This document shows positions 41,112 through 51,888 of a DNA stretch of 64,000 nt, piece after piece. A model generated the notes under the pieces. It worked only from the letters and a program-made list of their open reading frames with translations, did not search any database and had not been told where the DNA came from. The position numbers and the translations under genes were made by a program. Position 1 is the first letter of the stretch; the number at the start of each line of letters is the position of its first letter. Source of the DNA: Symsagittifera roscoffensis (lineage: Eukaryota > Xenacoelomorpha > Acoela > Convolutidae); assembly GCF_963678635.1 (NCBI RefSeq), contig NC_087062.1, forward strand, positions 62,170,386-62,234,385. The letters run 5' to 3'.

Positions 41112-42090
41112 GCGAAGCTTTGCCGAACAGGAGTACAATTTCAAAAACTGATTTTATTTGATTTTGAAACCAAGTAAAAATGCTTTTGACATTCTTATTA
41201 TGAAATTTATGGGCAGAAAACGGCAAAAAGTAGAAAAAAAATCAGCTTGAGGGTAAATTAGGTAAAATACTTCTTTTTGACCGGTTTACCAGTTTAGTTT
41301 TAGTATCTTGCATTTTCTTGTAATATCAATCTAGTTTTGTATAACTAGATTCAGTTTTCTTGTAATACAAAACTTCCAATTTCAGTTTTCATTATTTAGA
41401 GATTTAGGAGGGGGGGGGGGGGGGGGAGGTAGGTAGGGAGGGTATAACCGAAAAGACACCATGCGGGTAAGTGTTCGCACGTTTTAAAGTTCGTCACAGA
41501 GTCGTTCGTTACTAAATTTTGATTTTTTTCTTCGTGTCTTCAATAGTTAGTCATTTTTGTAACTTTTTTGTTACGTTTTCAATTAACATAATTAGGTTCT
41601 TAGTTTTTTTCTGACTTTTACTTATCCTCCCATTCTCCAAATAACACCATCCCTCCACCTGTGTGTAGTTGAAGCAAATACGAGATTTTTTAGCCCCTTT
41701 TTAGCCCCCTCCCCCCAGTTCCGTATACAGCACATTTCGTTGTATTCCTGGATGGCTGGGAGGAATGGGTTCAACAACTTTGAGGGGGGGGGGGTGCTGC
41801 ACATTGGGGAAATAGAGATTAAAGTCGTGGATTTGAGGGGAATAAGGGGAGGGCACCAAAGGAATGGGGGCGGCATTACCGTCGGGGGGAAAGGGTTAAG
41901 TCGGGAGTGTAAGGTTACTTTGGGCGGAGGAAGTGAGGATCGGAGCAAGGTTATTGCACTATCGTTCAGCTTTGTATATTATTATTACAATAGCAATCAG
42001 CTTAGTGTAATATAACGAATCTTCTTTTTTTCTAATCTAACTCGCGAATTAAAAGTGTCCTCTTATTTGGAAATATCGAAATATTAGAAA
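41112..42090. other. region with long G and C runs
   Basis: A run of 17 G at 41410-41426, a G run near 41783-41791 and C-rich pieces at 41690-41720. Frames here (for example 41740-42015, glycine-rich) come from the G-runs. No gene recognised. Confidence 0.4.
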
Positions 42091-42100
42091 TTATTTGGAG

Positions 42101-42131
42101 TGGTTAAGATATAGGTGGAAGGTTCGAATCT
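42101..42131 (+). other. tRNA-like Pol III box pair
   Basis: TGGTTAAGATATAGG resembles an A box and GGTTCGAATCTC a B box, but they are only five bases apart, so this is at most a deleted tRNA-derived sequence such as a SINE head. It is followed by tandem copies of TTTACTAATTCGAGGCT. Confidence 0.3.
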
Positions 42132-42141
42132 CAAGCGTGGA

Positions 42142-42205
42142 TTTTACTAATTCGAGGCTCATTTCTAATTTTGTAAATCTTACTAATTCGAGGCTTATGT
42201 CTAAC
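42142..42205. repeat. tandem repeat at the left flank of E4
   Basis: Two units with TACTAATTCGAGGCT and TTCTAA/GTCTAA. A further unit with two differences lies just after the E4 3' LTR (48562-48592). E4 therefore sits inside a short tandem array. Confidence 0.65.
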
Positions 42206-42208
42206 CGT

Positions 42209-42414
42209 TGTGAATCATACCATTCTATTCTTAGTCATTTAATTAATCCGTAAATTACTCTAACTGGTTAGTTTAGCTTTGAACTTGATATGCTCATTCT
42301 ATCCGGCGGTGCTCTCTCACTTTTTAATGTTTTAACTTTGAGATTAATTCACTTTTTAAGCACGTTTTATCTGTATATAAGTAGAATTAGCTGTAACAAA
42401 GAATTATTTTATCA
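42209..42414 (+). repeat. E4 5' LTR, 5'-truncated
   Basis: Starts at TGTGAATC and ends in TTTTATCA directly before the primer site. It matches 48349-48551. The 3' LTR may begin about 70 bases earlier, right after the polypurine tract, which the 5' copy lacks. Confidence 0.75.
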
Positions 42415-43184
42415 TGGCGCAGTCAAACAGTAACGAATCAAGAATCAAACGTGAGAGGTATACCTTCACTTTGGCAAAATCACACGGTGGTTCCACCAAT
42501 TCCCTGGGAGGAATGGAGCGACTTATTTCAACTAGCAATAATCGCAAAAAAAAATCGATATCGAAAATCTCCTAAATCCAACGGAACGATATCATCCACT
42601 TCCACCAGCACTAGAAAATCCACCGAAAAACGAAGCCGATTCTCAAAAAACATCTCGTTTAGAAAGGAAAATCCGTGAACGAAAGAGGTACGATGATGAA
42701 GAAATGGCTTCAATAAAGTCAGAAACTAAGAAATTCAACGGCATGAGACTAAAATAGGTAGACAAGAAACTCAGGTCCATACTCTATTTTGCCCTTGGAA
42801 ACGAAAGAAAGAAAATATTTGGCCAAAAGTGTTTTTATCAATAATATGAAGAACTCAGACATGCAACGTAAACTCCTCACGGAAACTTTACCTCCCCTAG
42901 AAGCATTAAATGTGGCCTTGATCGACAAAAAGGGAATAACGAACCACATGAAAATGACGAGTACTTTTAAATTCAACGGATATTCCTCCAAAAAATCTTT
43001 TAATCATTTTAATGTAGAAACAGAACCTACCCTAAACATTGAAAGGAACAACACTTGCATGAAATGCGGCCGAACTTTCTCCAAAGGACATCTGACAGTA
43101 TGCCCCGCAAAAGATACAACTTGTACATCTTGTAAATATCGAGGACATTTTACCAGACTTTGTAAATCAGGCCGAAAAATGTGA
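42414..43184 (+). pseudogene. E4 gag with two zinc knuckles
   Basis: The first ATG overlaps the primer site (42414: MAQSNSNESRIKRERY). After a frame change near 42450 the N-terminal part reads SLWQNHTVVPPIPWEEWSDL, a typical gag start, then a charged region. The frame 42789-43184 carries the end of capsid (NMKNSDMQRKLLTETLPPLE) and two knuckles, CMKCGRTFSKGHLTVC and CTSCKYRGHFTRLC. At least two frameshifts interrupt it. Gag packages the RNA. Confidence 0.75.
42415..42424 (+). other. E4 primer-binding site, tRNA-Ser type
   Basis: TGGCGCAGTC immediately follows the LTR. This sequence is the established primer site of the Drosophila 17.6/297 group. Confidence 0.8.
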
Positions 43185-43417
43185 ATATTGTGGATAGCCA
43201 AAATGTACATAATACAGAGTGTAATTATCCTTCGGAACAACCGCATGTAAATAACGACCGTGTAGATAGAGAATGTTGTGGAGTAATCAACGCATGGTCG
43301 GAGTCCGGACAGAGTGATAACGATAATTACTCTGTATTAAATGTGACAACTATCTGCGGCAACCAAAGAAAAGAATTGAAGAAATTACTAAACATCGGCC
43401 TATGAAAAGAAAATCAA

Positions 43418-43720
43418 GTGATTCTTAATATCCAACTGGATTCAGCTAGCCCTGTGAGTTTCCTTAAGCAAAACGTCTCACACGAATTGAAGTTACGAGA
43501 CCCCTATGTGAAGATTTATCCACTGGATCAGGCCACTAAAGAAATCTACTGTGGATTTACTGATAATGCAATCAATATCACTGGAAAGGTAATCTTACCT
43601 TTTTTCTCAAGTGGATGGTCGCACAGGGAATGCCATTTCTTCTTAACAAAAGGACACGAAAAAAACATCCTGGGAAATGACAATTTGCCAAAAGTGGGAA
43701 TAGAAGTATTCCAAAAACAT
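43418..43720 (+). CDS. E4 aspartic protease, active site altered
   Basis: LNIQLDSASPVSFLKQNVSH has DSAS where DTGS is normal. FFLTKGHEKNILGNDNLPKV is the C-terminal ILGxD strand. The frame stays open to 43981 and so leads into the region before RT. The Gly to Ala change in the active triad probably kills the enzyme. Confidence 0.75.
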
Positions 43721-43899
43721 TTTCCACTCTACACCAACAAGAATACTTGTAAATCTATCAATTTAATTTTATCAATTGACAAAAAGAATAAACTAGACAT
43801 GATATCCAAGACTTTCAAACAGTTATTCCTTCGGATCGGAAAAATAAAAAACCAAACAAAAATAACGCACTTCCATGAACCGCTAAAAACCAATTCAAC

Positions 43900-44640
43900 T
43901 AAAAGGCAGACGCGTTCCATTACACTTACTGGACTCAGTAAAAACAGAATTAAACAGACTCAAATCCGATGGGCATATTAAAAAATTAGTAAGCTGTGAC
44001 GAGGACACATTTATTAGTCCGATAGTTATCACTTGTAAAAAGGACAAATCGATAAAGTTAGCCTTGGATTCAAAACTCATTAATAAACAAATTTATAAAA
44101 CAAATACCAGTTGCCCAATATTCAAGAAATAGTCGGCATTTTAGCATCACAAAGTTCAAACGTTTCCGACGGAGAAGTGTGGTTTACCAGCTTAGATTTA
44201 AAAAATGCACACAGTCAACTTTCTCTGGACAATTTTACTAGCAGCCAATGCAATTTTAGCCTGGTAGGTGGAGATATAACCGGCTTAAATTAGTTCTTAA
44301 CTGGTTTTTATGGACTCGGCGATAATTCAAATGAATTTCAAAGAGTCTTGGACTCAACACTTGGAAGAATTCCTTTTACTAATTGTCACCTCGATAACAT
44401 TTTAGTCGCTTCCAAAGGAAGTTTTAACGACCACAAGAAAAGTGTTTACAAAATTTTATATACTCTAGATAGTTACAACTTTGCAGTTAAATGGGCAAAA
44501 TGCAAATTCTTCCATAAAGAAATTGAATGGCTTGGTTTTAAAATATCGAAATCAGGAATTGCTCCCTTAATTCACAAAACTAAAGCGATCAAAGATATCC
44601 CAAAATTTAAAAGAATTAGGATCGTTCTTCGGATCAACTA
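43900..44640 (+). pseudogene. E4 reverse transcriptase, YxDD replaced by HLDN
   Basis: Pieces in order: SDGHIKKLVSC and ITCKKDKSIKLALDSKLIN near 43970-44090, then VWFTSLDLKNAHSQLSLDN (first catalytic Asp) in 44111-44293, a TAG at 44291, GFYGLGDNSNEFQRVLDSTL, and CHLDNILVASKG in 44348-44641, where the catalytic YxDD has become HLDN. WLGFKISKSG follows. Same subgroup as E2. The second Asp of the box is lost, so no synthesis is possible. Confidence 0.85.
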
Positions 44641-45150
44641 ACCAATACATCAAATTTGTACCGAAATAAACATCCCTTGGAAGTCCTTTAAGACCTCTTT
44701 TAAACCAGAAGTCAACTTTCCTATGGAACGAAGACCATACAAAAGCGTCCGAGAAAATAAAACTAGAAATAGTTAATCTTACAGAAAACACACATTTCGA
44801 TGTTAACCGCTCTACGAGAGTAAAAACAGACGCTTCACTTGGGAACAACTCCACGGGAATGACTGGAAAATAGTATCGTTTGCTTCACGATTTTTAAACC
44901 CACACGAATCTAAATACTCAACGAACGAATTGGAATTACTAGAAGTTGTATGGGCGGTAGAACATTATAAAAATTATCTTTACGAATCCGAATTTGAAAT
45001 TATTACCGACCGTAAAGCCCTCTTTTCGGCTTTATCACCAAATCACGGAAACAAAACTTATCACAGTCGCTTAACAAGATGAGTAGATCGTCTTTTACCG
45101 TTTAATTTTACTATAAAACACTTAGCAGGAGAAGACATGGTTTTACCGAC
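44641..45150 (+). pseudogene. E4 RNase H domain, broken
   Basis: Plus-strand pieces: VKTDASLGNNSTGMTG around 44820 (the first catalytic Asp, TDAS), SRFLNPHESKYSTNELELLE around 44885, and IITDRKALFSALSPNHGNK around 45000 (the DxxA motif). They are in more than one frame and contain stops. The order and motifs identify the gypsy-type RNase H. Confidence 0.7.
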
Positions 45151-45353
45151 CTATTTTCAAGATCGCATTTGGGAAAAGCAATTTCCTCATCCCATTATGA
45201 CAAAGAGTTTGTAGTCGCAACTACTAAAAGTTATATAAAGCGCTTATTCCGCTGGATAACGATAATTCATTATGCAACTCCATTGGTGCAAAATCGGAAA
45301 ATTCCAATTACATATTATTACGTAATCACGCGCTAATCACAGCTCTTAAATTC

Positions 45354-46066
45354 ATGAATTCATCTACTGCAATTTGTAATCAAAATCACTATAGAACTGA
45401 ACTCTGCAATTCTAAATGCTTTCCTTCGGATTTTTCAAACATTGACTCAACAAAAATTTCTTTATCAAATTCAGCTTTTATTTATTTCCTAATTCTTAAT
45501 TGTAGTTTAATTATTAATCATAAGGATCTTAAAATTGTAAATAGCGTAGATATGTTGAATAATCAAATTGTAATTACCCCTTCTACTTCGGCATACAGGT
45601 CACAACCGATTATCAAATTTCTTCCTAACATAAAAAACTAGTGACCAAATATCGAGAAAAAATAAAATTGTCTGAAAATCCCTTGGACTTCAACTCGTTA
45701 TTTAATGCAAAGTTGGTCGCCCTATTAACAGAGGACGATGAAATGTTAAGTCCAATCGTTAGAGCCCTCCAAAACAAAGTAGAAATGATTAATGCAATTT
45801 CACATTACTTGCATCAATTCTCTAAAGACCTTCATGAATCCGACGGATTACTGTATATGGATGGAAGATTGGTTATCCCATTAACCCTTCGAAATGCTGC
45901 ACTGAAGACCTTACACGAGTCCCACCCCGGCCAATTCGGTATGAATTACCTAGCGCAATATATATCGTGGCCTCATATAAACCGTCAGATTTTTTTCCAT
46001 GGGATTAACTGTTCGCAATGCACTCAAACTGGTAAGAATAGAATAAGTGTTATACCTACTACTTAA
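45354..46066 (+). pseudogene. E4 pol spacer and integrase zinc-binding domain
   Basis: Frame 45641-46066 contains GRLVIPLTLRNAALKTLHES and HPGQFGMNYLAQYISWPHIN, then INCSQCTQTGKN: His, His and two Cys of the HHCC zinc domain. The frame before it (45354-45641) is the variable spacer. The integrity is good here. Confidence 0.75.
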
Positions 46067-46680
46067 ACTAGCGAACTTTCACCATTATCCGAACTTAGTG
46101 CGGAACTTGATCTTAATTTTGCAGGCCTATTAGACAACTCCTGGGGAATGAATAAATACATCCTATTATGTATAGACAGATACTCAAAATTTCCTTCTGC
46201 TAAAATTACATCTTCAATGTCATCAAGCACTATAATCGAATTCCTTCAAGATTATTTTGACCTCCATGGGATTCCTAATTCTATTCGTGTCGACCACGAG
46301 TCTTGCATTGCTAGTCAGGATTTGAAATTGTTTTGTAATTCTTTTAATATCAAATTAATATTTGTACAGCTGGGGATCATCGTTCTAACGGCCTTGTAGA
46401 AAAACTTGTACATACTGTAAAAATAAATTATTAGCAATGTCACTAGATCAACAAAATCTACTTTACAACTCGGTATCTCAAAAATTATCTGGAATTTACG
46501 CTCTCTTTTCAGTCAAAAATAAAATGTTCACCTTTCGAAATACATTTTAAAAGAAAACCGAATACGACCTGGAAACAATTGGCATCTAGTAAAATATCCG
46601 GGGGTTTTTTAGACAAAAGGAAGTCAATCCTAAGCGAAGAAAGAGCTTTCGACTGGAATGCCGTTGACTGGATTTAAGAC
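46067..46680 (+). pseudogene. E4 integrase catalytic core
   Basis: ELDLNFAGLLDNSW (46105-46145) carries the first acidic residue, MNKYILLCIDRYSKFPSAKI the next strand, GIPNSIRVDHESCIASQDLK the second Asp, and after a frameshift near 46370 the remains of the third site (RSNGLVEKLV). A stop at 46064 and the shift break the frame. The three acidic positions appear kept. Confidence 0.75.
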
Positions 46681-47178
46681 GGCTACAAGGATAGTTTAGT
46701 TCCAAAGAACAACCAGTCGCCAGTGGAGAAGGGATACGATTCGGATTACCCTTCAGCCTCGGAACCTTCTTCTTCCCAATTACCTCTACATAGTCCTTTT
46801 AAAGGTAAAATTCTACGAAAGACCAAAGGAAGCATAAACGGGCACCCCTTCTATAATCAATTTGGCCAGAAAATTACAAGTGTATCAAAATCTACGGTAG
46901 AACTAACTGACGGAAAAATCATTAGAAAATCGGACATCGCTATCCCAAAGTCTAAATCATCTACAATCCGTTCTTTTAGAGGAAATATTTCTTTTCCTTC
47001 ACTTACTAAACCTGATTTTCAAGTAGGTTCAAGAAGGACTTCTAAGCCAAAGCCTCAGCAGACGCGGAAAATAGGTCCTAAAACAAGACGACAGATAGAA
47101 CTGGCTACTCCTTACAACACGAGGACTAGAGAGACCAAAAAAAGCGAAATCCTACAAGTTCAGACAAACCCTAAATAA
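46681..47178 (+). CDS. E4 pol C-terminus
   Basis: An intact frame from 46723: a serine-rich start, then ILRKTKGSINGHPFYNQFGQ, SKSTVELTDGKIIRKSDIAI and a very basic tail (SRRTSKPKPQQTRKIGPK). A small beta domain followed by a basic tail fits the last part of gypsy integrase. It directly follows the catalytic core. Confidence 0.55.
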   Translation, partial: GYKDSLVPKNNQSPVEKGYDSDYPSASEPSSSQLPLHSPFKGKILRKTKGSINGHPFYNQFGQKITSVSKSTVELTDGKIIRKSDIAIPKSKSSTIRSFRGNISFPSLTKPDFQVGSRRTSKPKPQQTRKIGPKTRRQIELATPYNTRTRETKKSEILQVQTNPK

Positions 47179-47221
47179 AGCCCCGACTTCTAACACCGGT
47201 TATTTAGCAGGTGATGAATCC

Positions 47222-48035
47222 ATGTTCATTCCGTCTGATACATCCGACATTAGCGATTGGGAGTGTATCGCGGGCGGTTTTCCCTGCAGGGACCTGATTA
47301 GAGAACGCCTCATTTTGGATAACCACATTTTTCATGAACCGTCTACCTCATCTTTAGACCCTCAAACACCAAAAACTAACATAAAACCTGAGACTTTAGA
47401 TGAACAGCCTCAAACGGTGGATCCTTTGGAATGCCCACTCAGCATAGTACCAGCAGGACATAATACAACTATGCCTCAATCAGCTAAACCCCCCTTACAG
47501 TGACGACATAAGCTTAAACGTTCCGACGGATAAAAGAAAGAAAATGGAGCGAGACAATTCAGTAGACTTTCCGATTTTTCGAAATCGCAGATTCCTCAGA
47601 CGACAATGCTACCGCTAAGGATATCCATCCAAAGGAGACCACTACTACCGGTAAAGATTTATCTTACGATGCTCGAGTCGAAATGTTGGACCTCCCCAAC
47701 TCAATGGTAACAGGTTGTACATAGATATTATAGACGAGAACGACATTCAACCTGGCTCCTCGAAAAACCCTATACCATTTGACAAAAATGACCGTTCTGG
47801 CTCCTCTCCACCAAACAGTACAAAAAATCCTTCGGACAGACAGACCCATATCTTCGACATTTTATCGGAGGAAAGTACACCTGGCTCGGCGATCTCATCA
47901 TCTTCAGATCCAATTTCTCTGATTTCGACTGACGAATCCCTAAGAGACGCGGTGAACAGTTTCGACAATTTTATAGATTTGGACAGCGAAATCTTTAATG
48001 CGGAATTAGAGAAATTCATGGAAGGTGACAGATAA
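47222..48035 (+). other. E4 3' acidic frames, function unknown
   Basis: Two frames, 47222-47503 (DTSDISDWECIAGGFPCRDL, proline/threonine-rich) and 47715-48035 (serine/aspartate-rich, ends FNAELEKFMEGDR). They are downstream of pol, where some gypsy elements carry env. No signal peptide or membrane helix is seen, so this is not an env gene; it may be a disordered C-terminal extension or accessory protein. Confidence 0.4.
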
Positions 48036-48262
48036 ACTAAAACTCAAACTCTTGTGATAGCTTTTCACTTAGTCTCCAAGTGCTTCCTTACAGTGCAGTT
48101 AGGAATTAACGTTCCCTATTTTTAGTTAGTCTAGTCTTGACCATAATCCACCGGAGCCGTAAATTATACTGTTCTTACCAATCAGTCACTCCTTTGTAGT
48201 ATTGAAATTTCTACTGTTGTATTGGGCGTTATTAAATTTTTCATTTGTCGGTACACTCCTTT

Positions 48263-48277
48263 AGGGGGAGAAAAGGG
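48263..48277 (+). other. E4 polypurine tract
   Basis: AGGGGGAGAAAAGGG, the only long pure-purine tract before the 3' LTR. It would prime plus-strand synthesis. Confidence 0.75.
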
Positions 48278-48551
48278 TCAGTTATCATGCTATTAATTTA
48301 TTGTTATTTTTAAAGCAGTTTAATGTTTTTTCCCACTAAGAAGAATGTTGTGAATTCTATTCTTAGTCTTTAATTAATCCGTAAATTACTTTAACTGGTT
48401 AGTTTTGCTTTGACCTTGATATGCTCATTCTCTCCGGCGGAGAGAATGCTCTCTCACTTTTTAATGTTTTAACTTTGAGATTAATTCACTTTTTAAACAC
48501 GTTTTATCTGTATACAAGTAGAACTAGCTGTAACAAAGAAACATTTTATCA
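48278..48551 (+). repeat. E4 3' LTR
   Basis: From the polypurine tract to TTTTATCA at 48551. The part from 48349 matches the 5' LTR. It carries an extra CGGAGAGAATGCT-like duplication (TCTCCGGCGGAGAGA) relative to the 5' copy. Confidence 0.7.
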
Positions 48552-49126
48552 CTAGCTTTTTAAATCTTACCAATTCGAGGCTTATGCCTAACTTTTCTTG
48601 TAGCACTTTATAGAGCTGCTTTCTGTCGTGTTCTCGCTACTGTTTGCGAAGCAAAGCTTCGCCTCTGTGTTTAACATTGCTTTTTTTTCAAATTTTGAGT
48701 GGTCTTAGAATTCAAATATGCTGTATCATCAAAACGTTTTGCAACAATTTGTAATCTTTCTGCATTAACCGAAATCAAATTGCAGTACGGTGAGAAACCA
48801 AAATAAATGTTAAAAATAATTTTTATGAGGGTAATTTTTTTTGTTTTAAGATAACCATGGACTTTTTCTGATTGATATCGTTGTCTGAGAAAAAAATGGG
48901 AATGGATTATATAGAAAGCTTCTTTGACAACAAAAATCTTTTTTAATCATTTTTTCCACTTTTATAGAGCTGCAGGAGGTTTTTTTCCAGCAAAATAGGT
49001 TAACATTTAATTCTATATTTCTTTTTTTTCTAATATTCCGAAGGAAAATTAAAAAATCAAGTTAATATCTTCCACTTCATCATTTAATTCAGATTAAATT
49101 TGCTAAGCTCTGCATTTAAAATGCTC
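48552..49126. other. spacer between E4 and E5
   Basis: A repeat unit of the tandem array at 48562-48592, then AT-rich sequence with AAGCAAAGCTTCGCCTC at 48647. No gene or RNA seen. Confidence 0.4.
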
Positions 49127-49129
49127 GAT

Positions 49130-49600
49130 TCTGATTGGCTGCAAAATCTCACCTGGAACCAAGTTAACATCAACCCAGATAATGTGATAATTTCGTTGTT
49201 AATAAATTCAGTGCCATTGTCTTTGACTACGATTTTAGCTATCCAGTGTTCGTAGAGTGTTGTTTATGCATAGTAAGCATTACAATGGGGTACTGGGTTG
49301 AGTGCTACATAGTGTGTAAATGCATCAGCAATGACCATTATTAATGAGTTTCTTTCTGAGGATGGTGAAATTGGTCATTTTGTGTCAAATGAGATTCTAT
49401 GATTGAAATATAGATTTTGTCCTTTAAAGTCTTTTTTTTCTGCAATTTGTTTTTGATTTGGGTAGGGTTTATTTGTTTGACATAGTATACAATCGTTGCA
49501 TAATACTTTAATCCAAATTGGTGCATTTGGGAATTAAAAATGCTGGTTAAATTTGGAGTATTTCTTTTCTGATCCTGAATGTCCTTTAGTGTGTAGGGTA
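49130..49600 (-). pseudogene. E5 integrase zinc and core domains, truncated
   Basis: The minus strand reads CNDCILCQTNKPYPNQKQIA (zinc cysteines), then SFDTK with the first catalytic Asp, a TGA, SLIMVIADAFTHYVALNPV, and VKDNGTEFINNEIITL with the second Asp near 49200. It ends at about 49140 with unrelated sequence. The third acidic residue and the C-terminal domain are absent. Confidence 0.75.
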
Positions 49601-50203
49601 TGTGAATTTTTGAATGCGATTAACATCATCATTAAAGGTAGCCAAGGTACTTTAAAATCAGGTGTTTGATATTCTAAAATATCTGTGTTTTCATTTATAG
49701 TGGAATTATTGAAATTTCTGAAGTATCTAAGGATTGTTTTGTTTTCTAAAATTGTGGTATCAGCTTTGGTTGGTTTAGTTTTATATTTGTGCCCTGATTT
49801 TAGTTGTCTGATGACTGAGTCAAGGTTTTGATATTTCTGTAATAATTCTAGTGTAATTTTTTCTGTTGCTGGTAGAAAAATGTTTTCTACTTCTATTTTT
49901 ATAGGGGTATTGTGTCAAGTGGGTCATGTAGGCTAAAAAATTGGTTTATCGGGTATTTTGAGTCATTTGGTAGCGGTCCTGATAAATGTATTGTATCAGT
50001 TAGAATTTCCTTTTCTATTAAAGGGAATGGGTCCTTTTTGTGTGGTTGTTGTTTAATTCGTTTTTGTTGAGTATTATTTTTGATCCAATGTGAAAATGGA
50101 ATCGGCCTAAATGTAGATGTGCCTAGTAAATCAACTTCGTAGTGGTTGTTTTGACAATCTAAATATAATGGGAATTGTTGTAGAATGATTATTTGTGATT
50201 GAT

Positions 50204-50840
50204 CTATGTCAGTTTTTTTTCTGCATATTTACTTTCCAATCGTGGTGAAGTTTCATCTTTAGCAAGATGAAATTTTATATTTTGTGGTATTTCAACTCTT
50301 GTTTTTCTTGTAAGTAGTTCAGTTGGTGTAATTCTACTAAGAGTATCGGGTAGTGCAAGGTTTTTTCCTGCTGTCCATACTATGTGTAGGTTTGGAAATT
50401 TCAGTAGAATTAATTGAAATCTGTAAACTCTATGGTTTGGATTTGATTTTTGTGTAAAAAGAAATGTAATAGGTTTGTGATCCGTAAACAAAAGTGTTGG
50501 ATGTTTTGATATTCTGTAAGAGTATCTATGATAGCTGTGCATTCTCTCATAAAAGTAGAGAGTCTTAATTCAATTTGTGTAAATAGGAGAGAATTTGCTG
50601 ATATGAGATTCATTTTATTTGTTCCATTGTGGGATTGTAGTAATGCTGCACCGACGCCAAAATTTGAAGCATCGCACATTGCATAAAATTACATCGCACA
50701 TTGCATCGCACATTGCTAATTCAGCTTGGGTAAATAGGCGAGAATTTGCTGATATGAGATTCCTTTTACTTGTTCCATTGTGGGATTGTAGTAATGCTAC
50801 ACCGACGCCAAAATTTGAAGCATCGCACATTGCATAAAAT
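50204..50840 (-). pseudogene. E5 RNase H with internal duplication
   Basis: MCDASNFGVGAALLQSHNGT carries the first catalytic Asp, STFMRECTAIIDTLTEYQ the second site, and TLLFTDHKPITFLFTQKSNP the DHK motif, ending TLSRITPTELLTRKT. The segment with MCDASNFGVG occurs twice because of a 151-base tandem duplication (50581-50731 and following). The duplication breaks the frame. Confidence 0.8.
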
Positions 50841-51823
50841 GGTTGATTGGGATCTGGGATTTTGTTTGAAGTTTGTTCGGTGAGAAGTTTTTTGATTTCT
50901 TCAAATCGTGTTTGATGTTCTGTTGTCCATTCAAAATTAGTTTTTTGTCTAAGAATGTTATAGAATGGTCTTAAGTATAACTGCATTTTATAGACGTATT
51001 TATCTAAGAAATTTAACAGTCCAAGGATTTCTTGGATTTCCTTTTTGTTTGTAGGTGGCTGGAGTTTTTGTATTGCATCTATACGTGATTTCAATGGGGG
51101 TGTTTTTCTCTATAATGTGTCCAAGAAAATTTTACGCGTGTTAAGAAAAACTGTGATTTGTCTGGGGCTGCTTTCATGTTTTCGTTTTGTTGTATTTGAT
51201 GATATTTTTCTAGAACTGCCAACATTTCATCTTTGGTTTGTGATAACATAAAGACATCGTCTAAGTATGTAATCGCATTTTTTTCTTGAGTGTAAGTGGT
51301 CTAAAAATATTAATCATAAATGATGAAAAAGTTGCTGGTCCTATGAATATGCCATAGAATAATCGATTGAATTCGTATTGTTGATTTCCGATAATAAATT
51401 GTGTTAATCGTCGTGATTGTTCATCTAGGGGCATTTGATTATATGCACTATTCATGTCTGCGGTTATGAAGTATTTACCGTTTATTTTTGTTAAAATTAC
51501 TTGAATTGGTTCTATTGGCCAATTACATTTAGATTCATGAATGAGTGAATTGAGATATCTAGCGTCTAGAAGTGATTTTCCTTTGACAAGAATAATAACA
51601 GGGTTCATAAAAGTGTTTACTTTTGACTGTTCTTCTTTTTTACTGGAGATATGATTTCATATTGTTCTAGAATGTCAAGTAACTTTAGATCTAGGGGTGA
51701 ATTGATTTTTCCAACGTCGAACTTAGATGTGGCGTACACTGTTGGATATCTTAATAGTAAGTCGGCTAATTTGTCAAGTTCTTTCTGTGTTCTTTGAGAG
51801 TGTTGAAAATTGAACATTGTCAA
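50841..51823 (-). pseudogene. E5 reverse transcriptase
   Basis: Frames 51823-51617 (KFDVGKINSPLDL), 51608-51261 (VILVKGKSLLDARYLNSLIH, ITADMNSAYNQMPLDEQSRR with the first catalytic Asp, FNRLFYGIFIGPATFSSFM) and 51094-50840 (LGLLNFLDKYVYKMQLYLRP, thumb). Near 51265 the box reads AITYLDDVFML, intact. A small deletion precedes motif 2, and frameshifts separate the frames. Gypsy-type by order. Confidence 0.85.
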
Positions 51824-51888
51824 AAATTTTTGTTAATCTTCTGTATAGTGTGAAATTTTGAATGTAAGTTTAAAAAAAGGTGTTTTTG

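Larger units (their letters stand above)
42209..48551 (+). mobile_element. E4: nearly complete plus-strand Ty3/gypsy retrotransposon
   Basis: 5' LTR (42209-42414), primer site, gag, protease, RT, RNase H, integrase, a 3' acidic frame region, polypurine tract and 3' LTR. The length of about 6.3 kb fits the class. The primer site TGGCGCAGTC is the one known from the 17.6/297 group, which uses tRNA-Ser. It is damaged: protease DTG and RT YxDD boxes are altered and several stops are present. The LTRs differ by a small insertion (CGGAGAGAATGCT) and point changes, so it is an old insertion. Confidence 0.85.

Noticed and set aside
49341-49526. 61-residue minus-strand frame in E5 integrase
   Set aside because: The integrase motifs (CNDCILC, VIADAFTHY) are in a different frame of the same strand; this one is an out-of-frame shadow.
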